Part shown: positions 1 through 5,432 of the stretch, piece by piece | Numbering within the stretch: position 1 is the first letter of the stretch | Layout of the letters: each line of letters starts with the position of its first letter | Source of the DNA: Chitinophagaceae bacterium | Lineage (GTDB): Bacteria > Bacteroidota > Bacteroidia > Chitinophagales > Chitinophagaceae | Length of the DNA stretch: 5,432 nt | Reading direction: 5' to 3' | Assembly (NCBI GenBank): GCA_947461645.1 | Contig: CANHMN010000127.1 | Span: forward strand, 1 to 5,432 | The notes under the pieces: generated by a model | What the model was told of the DNA's origin: nothing | The model's input: only the letters and a program-made list of their open reading frames with translations | The model's database searches: none | Translations under genes and position numbers: made by a program

Positions 1-1767
1 AGGATTAGGAGAGCCTGTAAATGTATTAGTTGTATTTCCACAAACAGAATCAAGTCCACTGACATTACATGAACCTCTAGAACCAACAAATACTGTAACC
101 AATGATGTTGTCGCACATTTTGAAGAATCGATGGGCGTAGCAGTAACTATAAATTCAAGACTTTGACTTGCATCTGCTACATCAGCTGTATACAAAGCAT
201 TTGCAGTGTTTGCACCAGATAATGTACCATTAGCATTAGGTGGACTAGTCCATAAATAATTATAATCACCAATCCCACCTGGAGAAACAGAAGAAATAAA
301 TAACTGTGCATTATGAGCTGCAGTGGTTAAATCAATACAAGAAATACCTACAGTTGGAGTTGAACATTGTGGCGTAGCATCAGCAACTAAAGTAGGATTA
401 ACAGGAGATAATCCTGTTTGTCTATCACCATCTGAACATTGAACATAATCATTATTGGGTTGGTATGAAGGATCAGGTACAAGCGAAATGTCATAAGGAG
501 TACCAATAGGGTAGGTTGCACAAACTTTAGCTAAAACTGCACCATCAGGAATTGTTCCTAATGTCATTAATAAAGGGTTTGTTGGTGTACTACCTGTACT
601 TACAATTGTTGTACCATCTTGCTTATAAGTGGTATAAGAAAGACTACTCGCTAAACCTGAATTGTCTTTTATTTGCCATCTTCCTTCACTACCACCGTAG
701 TTCAAGCAAACAGAATAAGTTCCATTGTTATTACAAATAACTGAAGTTTTGTCATATTCAAGACTACATGTAGCACCACCACAACCATAACGAGATTTAT
801 AAATCAAATTCATACTACCCGGGAAAGTGGTTTTGTTGGGATCAGCCATCCACATTGCCAAATAGTAATTTGTTGGTTTTTGAAAAGATGGTACTGTGAT
901 GGTAGTCCATCCATTTCCACTTAATCCACATGCAGGATGAACAATACCTGATTGAACAATATTGGCAAAATCAAGATTTGAGCAATTTCCTGAAAGGCCA
1001 TTATCTGGGACAGGGTATTTTGTTCCTAATGTAATTCCATTGATAGGTTTTGCATCTGTTGGATCAACATTGAACAAAACAAATCCAACATTTTCATTAC
1101 TTACGATTTGAAATTGGTAAGTACCTGCATATGGCCTGATATCAAAATTCAACCAAACGATATCTTCACCTTGAGTAGGGGCACAAAGTGGATTTCCAAA
1201 TGTTTCATTATTCATATTGTAGCAATCCGTTTGAGGCAAAATAGATGAAATGGGATTGCTTGATATATCATATGGTGCTTTAAAAGCTTGAAGACCGGAT
1301 TCTGTCTCTGCAGAACTTGCGCATCTTACAATTCCTTTGGGTTGAAGATTTGGGGAAGATAAGGTTATTGCCTGCCATTTGTTTACAAGTGTATTATCAC
1401 TCGTATTTTGTCTCCAACCATCTCCCGCAATCCATCTGTGAGCATTACAAGGTGTTCCTGCGGAAGAAGAACCAAATAAAGAAGGCCTAATGATTACATC
1501 TTCCTCTACATACATTACCCCCTCAAATTGATCATATTTTTTCCCTAGTAGTTTTAAAGATGAATTATTAGAGACAGAAGAAGAAGGCTGTTGAAATTTT
1601 GACCCATTGTTACCTTTTGGTTTTACTTGAGCAAATGATTGCGTTTGAATAAAGGCGAAAACTAACAGCAGTATTGCTAATTTCTTTCCAAGTTGGGTTA
1701 ACAAATAACCCCAATGGCGCTTCCAATAATCATAGTTACAAAGATGTTCGGTTAAAGTTGTTTTCAT
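1..1767 (-). CDS. Large secreted/surface protein with Ig/PKD-like repeats, N-terminal part only (open at left edge)
   Basis: An uninterrupted minus-strand frame runs from ATG (1767-1765) to base 1, giving 589 codons and no stop, so the 3' part lies outside the window. The N-terminus has an unusually long polar region (about residues 1-29, MKTTLTEHLCNYDYWKRH...), then a hydrophobic core LAILLLVFAFI (30-40) and a likely signal peptidase I site after SFA (46), before Gln47. The mature part is rich in Ser, Thr, Asn and Gly, with scattered Cys pairs such as YGCGGATC near residue 330. From about residue 465 a beta-sandwich-like stretch starts (PQCSTPTVGISC, then YNYLWTSPPNANGTLSG), resembling PKD/Ig-like modules. 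The last visible residues (SCNVSGLDSVCGNTTNTFTG) match the start of the 'ITGxxxVCxGSTxTY' repeat common in giant Bacteroidota adhesins. Such proteins usually end in a type IX secretion sorting or gliding-motility C-terminal domain, which cannot be checked here. Role inferred: cell-surface or secreted adhesin-like protein. No enzymatic motif was seen. The leader has no Shine-Dalgarno sequence. Confidence 0.85.
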   Translation of the reverse strand, partial: MKTTLTEHLCNYDYWKRHWGYLLTQLGKKLAILLLVFAFIQTQSFAQVKPKGNNGSKFQQPSSSVSNNSSLKLLGKKYDQFEGVMYVEEDVIIRPSLFGSSSAGTPCNAHRWIAGDGWRQNTSDNTLVNKWQAITLSSPNLQPKGIVRCASSAETESGLQAFKAPYDISSNPISSILPQTDCYNMNNETFGNPLCAPTQGEDIVWLNFDIRPYAGTYQFQIVSNENVGFVLFNVDPTDAKPINGITLGTKYPVPDNGLSGNCSNLDFANIVQSGIVHPACGLSGNGWTTITVPSFQKPTNYYLAMWMADPNKTTFPGSMNLIYKSRYGCGGATCSLEYDKTSVICNNNGTYSVCLNYGGSEGRWQIKDNSGLASSLSYTTYKQDGTTIVSTGSTPTNPLLMTLGTIPDGAVLAKVCATYPIGTPYDISLVPDPSYQPNNDYVQCSDGDRQTGLSPVNPTLVADATPQCSTPTVGISCIDLTTAAHNAQLFISSVSPGGIGDYNYLWTSPPNANGTLSGANTANALYTADVADASQSLEFIVTATPIDSSKCATTSLVTVFVGSRGSCNVSGLDSVCGNTTNTFTGSPNP

Positions 1768-2065
1768 GGTAGTTAATTTTCAATGAAAGAAAAGCATAGC
1801 ATGGAAGCAAAAATTGTTTTTAAAGCATAAAACAAATGGTTACTTCTTTACTAAATGTTAAAGTGGCGAAGATAAATTGACAAAGAAGGTATTAAAATGA
1901 CAACAATCAGAGCATATAAATAATATAGCAGTCTTTTGTGTTTGATATTATGTACTACTAAATATTTTATTTTAAATCATGATGATTACTAAACATCATC
2001 ATGATCTCCGATATTGTTATTATTTATTTTGAGATTGTATTTATTTAACTAATTAAATTTTTATT
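1768..2065. other. Divergent intergenic region between the surface-protein gene and the DUF6600-like gene
   Basis: This stretch of about 300 bp is very AT-rich, has no credible ORF, and should hold promoters for both divergent genes. No strong match to the Bacteroidota sigma consensus (TTTG about 19 nt before TAnnTTTG) was found. The best weak candidate for the minus-strand gene is TATCTTCG (reverse complement of 1865-1872), which lacks a good -33 element. For the plus strand, TTTG at 1941-1944 followed 18 nt later by TATTTTAT (1963-1970) is a partial match. Its most distinct element is the inverted repeat at 1976-2005, listed separately. Confidence 0.5.
1976..2005. repeat. Perfect 11-bp inverted repeat with 8-nt spacer
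   Basis: ATCATGATGAT (1976-1986) is followed by the spacer TACTAAAC and its exact reverse complement ATCATCATGAT (1995-2005). It lies 60 bp upstream of the first possible ATG and 120 bp upstream of the preferred start of the plus-strand gene. Both flanking genes read away from it, so it does not end a known gene. It could be an operator for a dimeric regulator or a hairpin in the 5' leader of the plus-strand transcript. No T-tract follows the second arm, which argues against an intrinsic terminator. The symmetry is certain; the function is inferred. Confidence 0.6.
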
Positions 2066-3118
2066 ATGATAATGATATTTGTTCGATATAGAAATGAAAC
2101 GGACTACATAAATAGGAGTAGAAGAATGCCAGTTCTCTTAAGAAACATATTTCTATTGATGTTTGTTTTTTCAATTGCAATGGTGATTCCAAAACGATCT
2201 AAAGCTCAATTAAATGTAAGTTTTCAGGTATTTTATGATGAATTGAGTCCGTATGGATCTTGGATGAATAATGCTGACTATGGCTATGTTTGGTGTCCTT
2301 CCAATAGAAATAATTTTTTCCCTTATGGAAACAATGGTTATTGGTTGTATACAGAAATGGGTTGGAGTTGGGTTTCGACATATAGATGGGGATGGGCCCC
2401 CTTCCATTATGGAAGATGGTTTTATGATTCTTATTATGGATGGGTATGGGTCCCAGGTTACGAGTGGTCTCCGGCATGGGTTGCTTGGCGAGAGGCTCCT
2501 GGTTATTATGGATGGGCTCCACTTAGCCCCGGCATATCAATTGATATCGCCTTTGGTAATAATTATAACCTTCCCTACGATAGATGGCGTTTTGTAAACC
2601 AGCGCGATATAGGAAGAAGAGATATCGACAAACATTTTGCAGGCTTAGGAGGTTATTTAAAATATCTTGAACAATCAAGGTCAATTAATAATGTCCGTCA
2701 AGATCAATCAAGAAATATAAGTTATCATGCCGGTCCACAGATTAACGAAGTAGAAAAAGTTACAGGCCAACATTTTAATCCTGTAAAAATCAAATCATTA
2801 CAAACACCGAAACAAAATGTCACTAAAAATGAACTTCAAATATTTAAACCAGCAATAAAATCAAATACCAAAGAAAATATCAAGCCGAAAAAGATTGAAG
2901 TATGGAAGAATAAAGTGCCTAAGTCAGGAGAACAACAAATAAAGCCCAATCAAGAAAAAGCAGCTATACAACCAAGGGACATTCCACAACAACCCGAAGA
3001 AAAAATACAACCTAAAAAAGAACAGCCTGTTCAAAATAAACCCGTTCAACAAGTCAAGGAAATTAGAAAAAAGCCTTTAGAAAAAAAGTCTCCACAACAG
3101 CAAAAAAAAGATAGATAA
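2066..3118 (+). CDS. DUF6600-like Trp/Tyr-rich exported protein with basic K/P/Q-rich tail
   Basis: The frame encodes 350 residues from ATG 2066. The better start is probably Met21 (ATG 2126, giving 330 aa), because AGGAG precedes it and a normal signal peptide then begins at once: MPVLLRNIFLLMFVFSIAMV, then a likely cut after SKA (47). Residues 55-155 form an aromatic domain with 14 Trp between positions 66 and 150, in repeated patterns: SPYGSW, DYGYVWCPS, GWSWVSTYRWGWAPFHYGRW, GWVWVPGYEWSPAWVAWR, YYGWAPLSP. This matches my recollection of the DUF6600 / WxxGxW-repeat proteins of Bacteroidota and Proteobacteria, whose function is unknown. Residues 160-235 are ordinary. Residues 235-350 form a highly charged tail rich in Lys, Pro and Gln (for example QPKKEQPVQNKPVQQV), probably disordered. 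It has no lipobox, so it is likely periplasmic or secreted. It converges with the downstream operon and shares no operon with it. The exported, repeat-domain nature is secure; the molecular role is unknown. Confidence 0.85.
   Translation: MIMIFVRYRNETDYINRSRRMPVLLRNIFLLMFVFSIAMVIPKRSKAQLNVSFQVFYDELSPYGSWMNNADYGYVWCPSNRNNFFPYGNNGYWLYTEMGWSWVSTYRWGWAPFHYGRWFYDSYYGWVWVPGYEWSPAWVAWREAPGYYGWAPLSPGISIDIAFGNNYNLPYDRWRFVNQRDIGRRDIDKHFAGLGGYLKYLEQSRSINNVRQDQSRNISYHAGPQINEVEKVTGQHFNPVKIKSLQTPKQNVTKNELQIFKPAIKSNTKENIKPKKIEVWKNKVPKSGEQQIKPNQEKAAIQPRDIPQQPEEKIQPKKEQPVQNKPVQQVKEIRKKPLEKKSPQQQKKDR
2114..2118 (+). promoter_or_regulatory. Shine-Dalgarno-like AGGAG supporting the internal start at 2126
   Basis: AGGAG sits 7 nt before the in-frame ATG at 2126-2128. 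Bacteroidota genes often lack such a site, and no other gene in this window has one. Together with the ordinary signal peptide that this start would give, it favours translation from 2126 over 2066. Confidence 0.5.
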
Positions 3119-3128
3119 AACAGCTATC

Positions 3129-3236
3129 ATGTTGAAGAAAATAAAAGAAGTAGGTCACAAGAATATTTATTCATTGTTGGTTTTAATATCAACAAGATTA
3201 TTATTCCTCGTTTTTTATTTCTGGCGACACCAATAA
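3129..3236 (+). CDS. Possible 35-aa single-pass membrane peptide
   Basis: An ATG 10 bp after the DUF6600-like stop opens a 35-codon frame that ends in TAA exactly one base before the last base of the convergent SCO gene. The peptide begins with a basic stretch (MLKKIKEVGHK), followed by a hydrophobic segment (about residues 14-32, SLLVLISTRLLFLVFYFW) interrupted by one Arg, and ends in RHQ. That is the shape of a small inner-membrane protein with positive-inside topology. No Shine-Dalgarno sequence precedes it, AT-rich DNA produces such frames by chance, and I recognise no family. It may be only the 3' untranslated region of the upstream gene. Confidence 0.25.
   Translation: MLKKIKEVGHKNIYSLLVLISTRLLFLVFYFWRHQ
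3174..3195. terminator. Weak hairpin in the convergent gap
   Basis: TTGTTG (3174-3179) pairs with CAACAA (3190-3195) across a 10-nt loop, in the 118-bp gap between the convergent genes. It is followed on the plus strand by an AT-rich stretch (GATTATTATT) and later a T6 run, but the stem is short and GC-poor. It is the only plausible terminator for either direction seen here, and it overlaps the possible small ORF. Confidence 0.25.
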
Positions 3237-3893
3237 TTAATCCTCACTTTCAAGCGTCTTAATATCATCAATTAGTAGTTGCATTTCCAATGCCAATGTG
3301 CCATTGTAAACACCACGTATTCTTCTTGTTTTGTCAACCAAAATAAAATGTTCAGTATGGAGAAATTCAGTACTGTCTTTGCTGAATCCAATATCCTCCT
3401 CTGCAAAGTAGGATTGTCTTGCTAACTTGTAAATAGCAGCTTTATTACCCGTAAGAAAATGCCAGTTGGTATTGTTGATTTCGTTTCTTTTTTTATAATT
3501 ACTAAGCACATAAGGCTTATCAATCCAAGGCGTTACGGAATAAGACAAATAAACGATGTCGCTATTATTTTTTAAACTGTCGCTAATCATTTTCATGTGT
3601 TGAGTCATCACCGGACAAATACTGCCGCAACTGGTAAATATAAAATTGGCAACATGAATTTTCCCCATTATAGTTTTTTGATCTATAACCAAACTATCCT
3701 GATTCAAGAAAGAAAAATCATCAATTTTATGAGGTATTAATTTAGCAACATCATCTTTATTTTTGATGAAATGCGGGGTAAAATCAGGCTCATTGTAATA
3801 TGGTAAGAATATAGGCACATCTGTTTTTTCTTTGCAACCGATGCAACAGAAAAGATAGAAGCTACTTAACAATAAAAATACTATCCGATACAT
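3237..3893 (-). CDS. SCO1/SenC-family copper-binding lipoprotein
   Basis: 218 aa, last gene of the three-gene operon. SCO proteins are thioredoxin-fold envelope proteins that bind copper and help metallate or reduce the CuA site of cytochrome c oxidase; some act as thiol redox proteins. The N-terminus is a lipoprotein signal (hydrophobic residues 4-15, then CIGC with Cys20 as the likely lipidated residue). LPYYNEPDFTP (30-40) is a hallmark of Bacteroidota SCO proteins. The core holds FTSCGSICPVM (86-96), i.e. CxxxCP with ligand Cys89 and Cys93. The third ligand is His179 in HTEHFILVD, in register with the 'HTxxxYLI' His of human SCO1, followed by RIRGVYNGT. SVTPWIDKP (119-127) replaces the canonical 'SVDPxxDTP'. 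Every key residue is present and the length is normal. The start at 3893 gives a proper signal peptide and overlaps the upstream gene by 32 nt; there is no Shine-Dalgarno sequence. The residues after Cys20 (KEKTD) are not strongly acidic, so surface export is not obvious. Confidence 0.92.
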   Translation of the reverse strand: MYRIVFLLLSSFYLFCCIGCKEKTDVPIFLPYYNEPDFTPHFIKNKDDVAKLIPHKIDDFSFLNQDSLVIDQKTIMGKIHVANFIFTSCGSICPVMTQHMKMISDSLKNNSDIVYLSYSVTPWIDKPYVLSNYKKRNEINNTNWHFLTGNKAAIYKLARQSYFAEEDIGFSKDSTEFLHTEHFILVDKTRRIRGVYNGTLALEMQLLIDDIKTLESED

Positions 3894-4431
3894 TTTTACA
3901 ATTTTTAGTCCCTAACAAGCCGAACCTTTTACCATTTACAATAACATAATTGGCTCTTATTTTTCCGTTTTCATACCACATTTTTTGACTTCCTTCTTCT
4001 TGTCCATTTACATAGTGAGCCAAATGATACAATTTGCCATTATAAGACCATTCCTTCATTTCACCCTCGTAGGCATCATTTTTTGCAACAAACTCAAATC
4101 TTTTTTTTCCATTGTCCCAGAAAGCGATTTGTTTGCCATCTTTTCTTCCCATTTTATATTCGCGGTATTCCATAAGTTGGTTGTTGGCAAACCATTTTTT
4201 AGATACGCCATTCAACAAGCCGTATTCAATTTCTTCTGAGAAAAGAGAATCTTTGTTGTTTGTATTCAATTGAAAAAGAATCCCATTGAATTTTTCATGC
4301 TTATAAAAAACGGTATCATTAACAATTGAAATGTCCTTCGATTCGCTAGAAATAAAAACTCTTTCGGCTTTTTTCTCCTGGCAAGAAAAACTTGTTATTA
4401 CAGTTATAAAATAAGAGAAGAAACGCTTCAT
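3862..4431 (-). CDS. MORN/YwqK-type repeat lipoprotein
   Basis: 189 aa, middle gene of the operon. The N-terminus (MKRFFSYFITVITSFSC) is a short lipoprotein signal with Cys17 as the likely lipidated residue. From about residue 70 to 170 there are four to five copies of a repeat of about 23 residues with the pattern G-x(4-6)-W-x(2-4)-G/N-x(6-8)-Y: VSKKWFANNQLMEYREY, KQIAFWDNGKKRFEF, EMKEWSYNGKLYHLAHY, SQKMWYENGKIRANY. This is the variant MORN repeat of the YwqK family. It closes with GKRFGLLGTKNC (167-178), the usual end of envelope-type YwqK proteins. The family is labelled 'toxin-antitoxin YwqK antitoxin' in databases, but nothing here supports an antitoxin role: it is exported and no toxin is adjacent. 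Its ATG directly follows the YHYH stop (TAAATG), and its 3' end overlaps the SCO start, so it is probably translated by coupling. Function is unknown; a scaffold or binding role next to an SCO protein is inference. Confidence 0.85.
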   Translation of the reverse strand: MKRFFSYFITVITSFSCQEKKAERVFISSESKDISIVNDTVFYKHEKFNGILFQLNTNNKDSLFSEEIEYGLLNGVSKKWFANNQLMEYREYKMGRKDGKQIAFWDNGKKRFEFVAKNDAYEGEMKEWSYNGKLYHLAHYVNGQEEGSQKMWYENGKIRANYVIVNGKRFGLLGTKNCKNVSDSIFIVK

Positions 4432-5223
4432 TTATTGGGTAACTGTTCCTGGTGTTCCATAAAATCCATTGCCATTTAGATAAGGCGAATTAGCTGTAAA
4501 ATGATAATGGTAAATACCGTTGGGATAGTCAACTGTGGGATGCGCATGTCCATGATAAACATCAAGTAAGTCGTTCGTAACCGTTGATCCATTCTCTTCT
4601 TGAGGACCATACACAGGGAAACCATCAAGTAAGAAACCCATTAAGCCTGATTTTGTTGATCGAACTGTAGTAAGATAAATTGGTTCTACATGGTAATGAT
4701 ACATGCCTGTTTGTTGAGGGTGTCCATAGTATCTGTCAAAAGATGCCATTTCTCCGGTAAGAGGTTGGCTTGGACCAGCATATTGGTTAAAAAAGGGTAC
4801 GCCATTAATTGCTATACCAATCGGACCTAATGGAGTTGCTACATGTGCAGAATTCAAGGCAGGGTTCAAGGGTATTTTAAATGTACCTGATTGTTCTATT
4901 ATTGAATTTGGGTTTTTGACAAAATTGAGTCCACCGTAAGTAGTACCGCTGAAGGCTTCATGCAAAGGATTCGGGGTGGGGTAATATACACTTTTATGGT
5001 CTGGCAAATCTTTCGTTTTGATGTAAACCCATGTGCCATCGGTCGTAATGCTTGACGCCCCATATATTTTTTGATAAACTGCAGGCAATATCGAAGTGTT
5101 GTTATTGTTATTGTTGTTGTTGTTGCTATTATCTGCAGGAGTTGTTTTTTTACAGGCCAGAAATGAAACCAATAATATTGTTGAAAAAGCAAAAAAACTT
5201 AGATTGTAATTTTTAAGAGTCAT
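4432..5223 (-). CDS. YHYH-domain lipoprotein
   Basis: 263 aa, first gene of the operon. The lipoprotein signal has a hydrophobic region (about 8-23) and lipobox FLAC with Cys24, followed by KK and a Ser/Asn linker containing nine consecutive Asn (34-42). The rest matches the YHYH family (Pfam YHYH, function poorly known). It has two YHYH motifs, at 175-178 (GMYHYHVEP) and 238-241 (GIYHYHF), and the diagnostic GLMGFLLDGFPVYGP (193-207). An earlier, diverged version of the latter, GIAINGVPFFNQYAGP (136-151), suggests an internal duplication. A further His cluster, YHGHAH (223-228), lies before the second YHYH. The paired His and Tyr motifs would suit metal binding, and the SCO gene two places downstream makes copper a candidate, but this is inference. 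ATG 5223 has an A/T-rich leader and no Shine-Dalgarno sequence. The length is normal and the protein looks intact. Confidence 0.9.
   Translation of the reverse strand: MTLKNYNLSFFAFSTILLVSFLACKKTTPADNSNNNNNNNNNTSILPAVYQKIYGASSITTDGTWVYIKTKDLPDHKSVYYPTPNPLHEAFSGTTYGGLNFVKNPNSIIEQSGTFKIPLNPALNSAHVATPLGPIGIAINGVPFFNQYAGPSQPLTGEMASFDRYYGHPQQTGMYHYHVEPIYLTTVRSTKSGLMGFLLDGFPVYGPQEENGSTVTNDLLDVYHGHAHPTVDYPNGIYHYHFTANSPYLNGNGFYGTPGTVTQ
5098..5124 (-). repeat. AAC/AAT trinucleotide run encoding nine Asn
   Basis: Nine consecutive Asn codons (seven AAC, two AAT) lie in the linker just after the lipidation site of the YHYH protein. Its likely role is a flexible spacer between the membrane anchor and the folded domain. 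In-frame length change would alter only the tether. The AAT interruptions make it a less slippery tract than a pure repeat. Confidence 0.8.
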
Positions 5224-5432
5224 TATTTTAGTATTAATGTTATAATATGTTTAGGGTTAAATTGGTAAGTTAACTATAATAAAAGATTTAATTCATTCTA
5301 ATCGAAAATTTCATTTTGGGAAAGATGATCAAATTTTGATATTGTTGACTTAATTAAAAATATCATTATTAAACGCTATTTATTTTGGGTTTGAATACTT
5401 AGAATTGAAAAAAGTACATTCTGGTAAATACC
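5224..5432. other. Upstream region of the YHYH-MORN-SCO operon (no gene seen)
   Basis: This AT-rich stretch has no credible ORF on either strand and should hold the operon promoter, reading leftward. No clear TAnnTTTG box was found. Two small symmetric elements are visible: a palindrome ATCAAA-T-TTTGAT (5328-5340) and, overlapping it, a 7-bp inverted repeat TGATATT (5337-5343) / AATATCA (5359-5365) with a 15-nt spacer. Either could be an operator, but such symmetry arises easily in DNA this AT-rich. What lies beyond the right edge is unknown. Confidence 0.45.

Noticed and set aside
552..740. 62-codon plus-strand frame
   Set aside because: It lies wholly inside the long minus-strand surface-protein frame, which has a signal peptide and recognisable repeat motifs; the plus-strand frame has no start signal and no protein-like pattern.
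2199..2597. Minus-strand frames (2199-2522, 2210-2407) and a shifted plus-strand frame (2271-2597) within the DUF6600-like gene
   Set aside because: Shadow frames caused by the biased codons (TGG, TAT, GGA) of the Trp/Tyr-rich domain; the main frame carries the signal peptide and family pattern.
3109..3127. GATAG...CTATC stem at the end of the DUF6600-like gene as a terminator
   Set aside because: Only 5 bp, AT-rich, and not followed by a T-tract.
3862..3893. Frameshift or truncation where the YwqK and SCO genes overlap
   Set aside because: The YwqK protein reaches its usual GLLGTKNC ending before the overlap, and the SCO protein has a complete signal peptide, so both genes look intact.
3985..4239. 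84-codon plus-strand frame opposite the MORN/YwqK gene
   Set aside because: Antisense to a gene with clear repeats and a lipoprotein signal; its hydrophobic look comes from the reverse complement of Lys/Glu/Asn-rich codons.
3862..4431. Toxin-antitoxin locus suggested by the database label of the YwqK family
   Set aside because: The protein has a lipoprotein signal and so leaves the cytoplasm, its neighbours are YHYH and SCO proteins, and no toxin-like gene is present.
4899..5192. 97-codon minus-strand frame within the YHYH gene
   Set aside because: Frame-shifted copy of the YHYH coding region; its Thr/Ile-rich stretch is just the Asn repeat read in another frame.
1..5432. tRNA, rRNA, CRISPR array, insertion sequence or attachment site
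   Set aside because: No cloverleaf, regularly spaced direct repeats, transposase or integrase motifs, or terminal inverted repeats with target duplications were seen by eye.

Overview
This AT-rich window looks like a piece of a Bacteroidota chromosome (Chitinophagia, Sphingobacteriia or Flavobacteriia type). The evidence is a secreted protein with Ig/PKD-like repeat signatures of the sort found in very large Bacteroidota surface proteins, a DUF6600-type Trp/Tyr-rich exported protein, an SCO protein with a Bacteroidota-style N-terminus (LPYYNxPDFTP), and mostly Shine-Dalgarno-free starts in A/T-rich leaders. All five clear genes encode exported products. The lineage is inferred from protein style and was not confirmed by any search.

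Layout. Positions 1-1767 (minus) are the N-terminal 589 codons of a large secreted or surface protein that runs off the left edge without a stop. A divergent intergenic region of about 300 bp follows. It carries a perfect 11-bp inverted repeat (1976-1986 / 1995-2005). Next, on the plus strand, is a DUF6600-like protein (ATG at 2066, but more likely 2126, where an AGGAG lies 7 nt upstream). A possible 35-codon membrane peptide (3129-3236) fills the gap before the convergent cluster.

The right half is a compact minus-strand operon read from 5223 down to 3237: a YHYH-domain lipoprotein, a MORN/YwqK-repeat lipoprotein, and an SCO1/SenC-type lipoprotein. The first two abut as TAAATG and the last two overlap by 32 nt, so co-transcription and translational coupling are likely. 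SCO proteins are copper-binding thioredoxin-fold proteins of the cell envelope, and the YHYH protein is rich in paired His motifs. The simplest reading is a three-lipoprotein envelope module, perhaps for copper handling. The metal link for the YHYH and MORN members is inference.

The right edge (5224-5432) is non-coding as far as can be seen and should hold the operon promoter. No tRNA, rRNA, CRISPR array, insertion sequence or transposase was seen. The most interesting items are the three-lipoprotein operon, the internal duplication and His clusters of the YHYH protein, the perfect inverted repeat, and the small membrane ORF.
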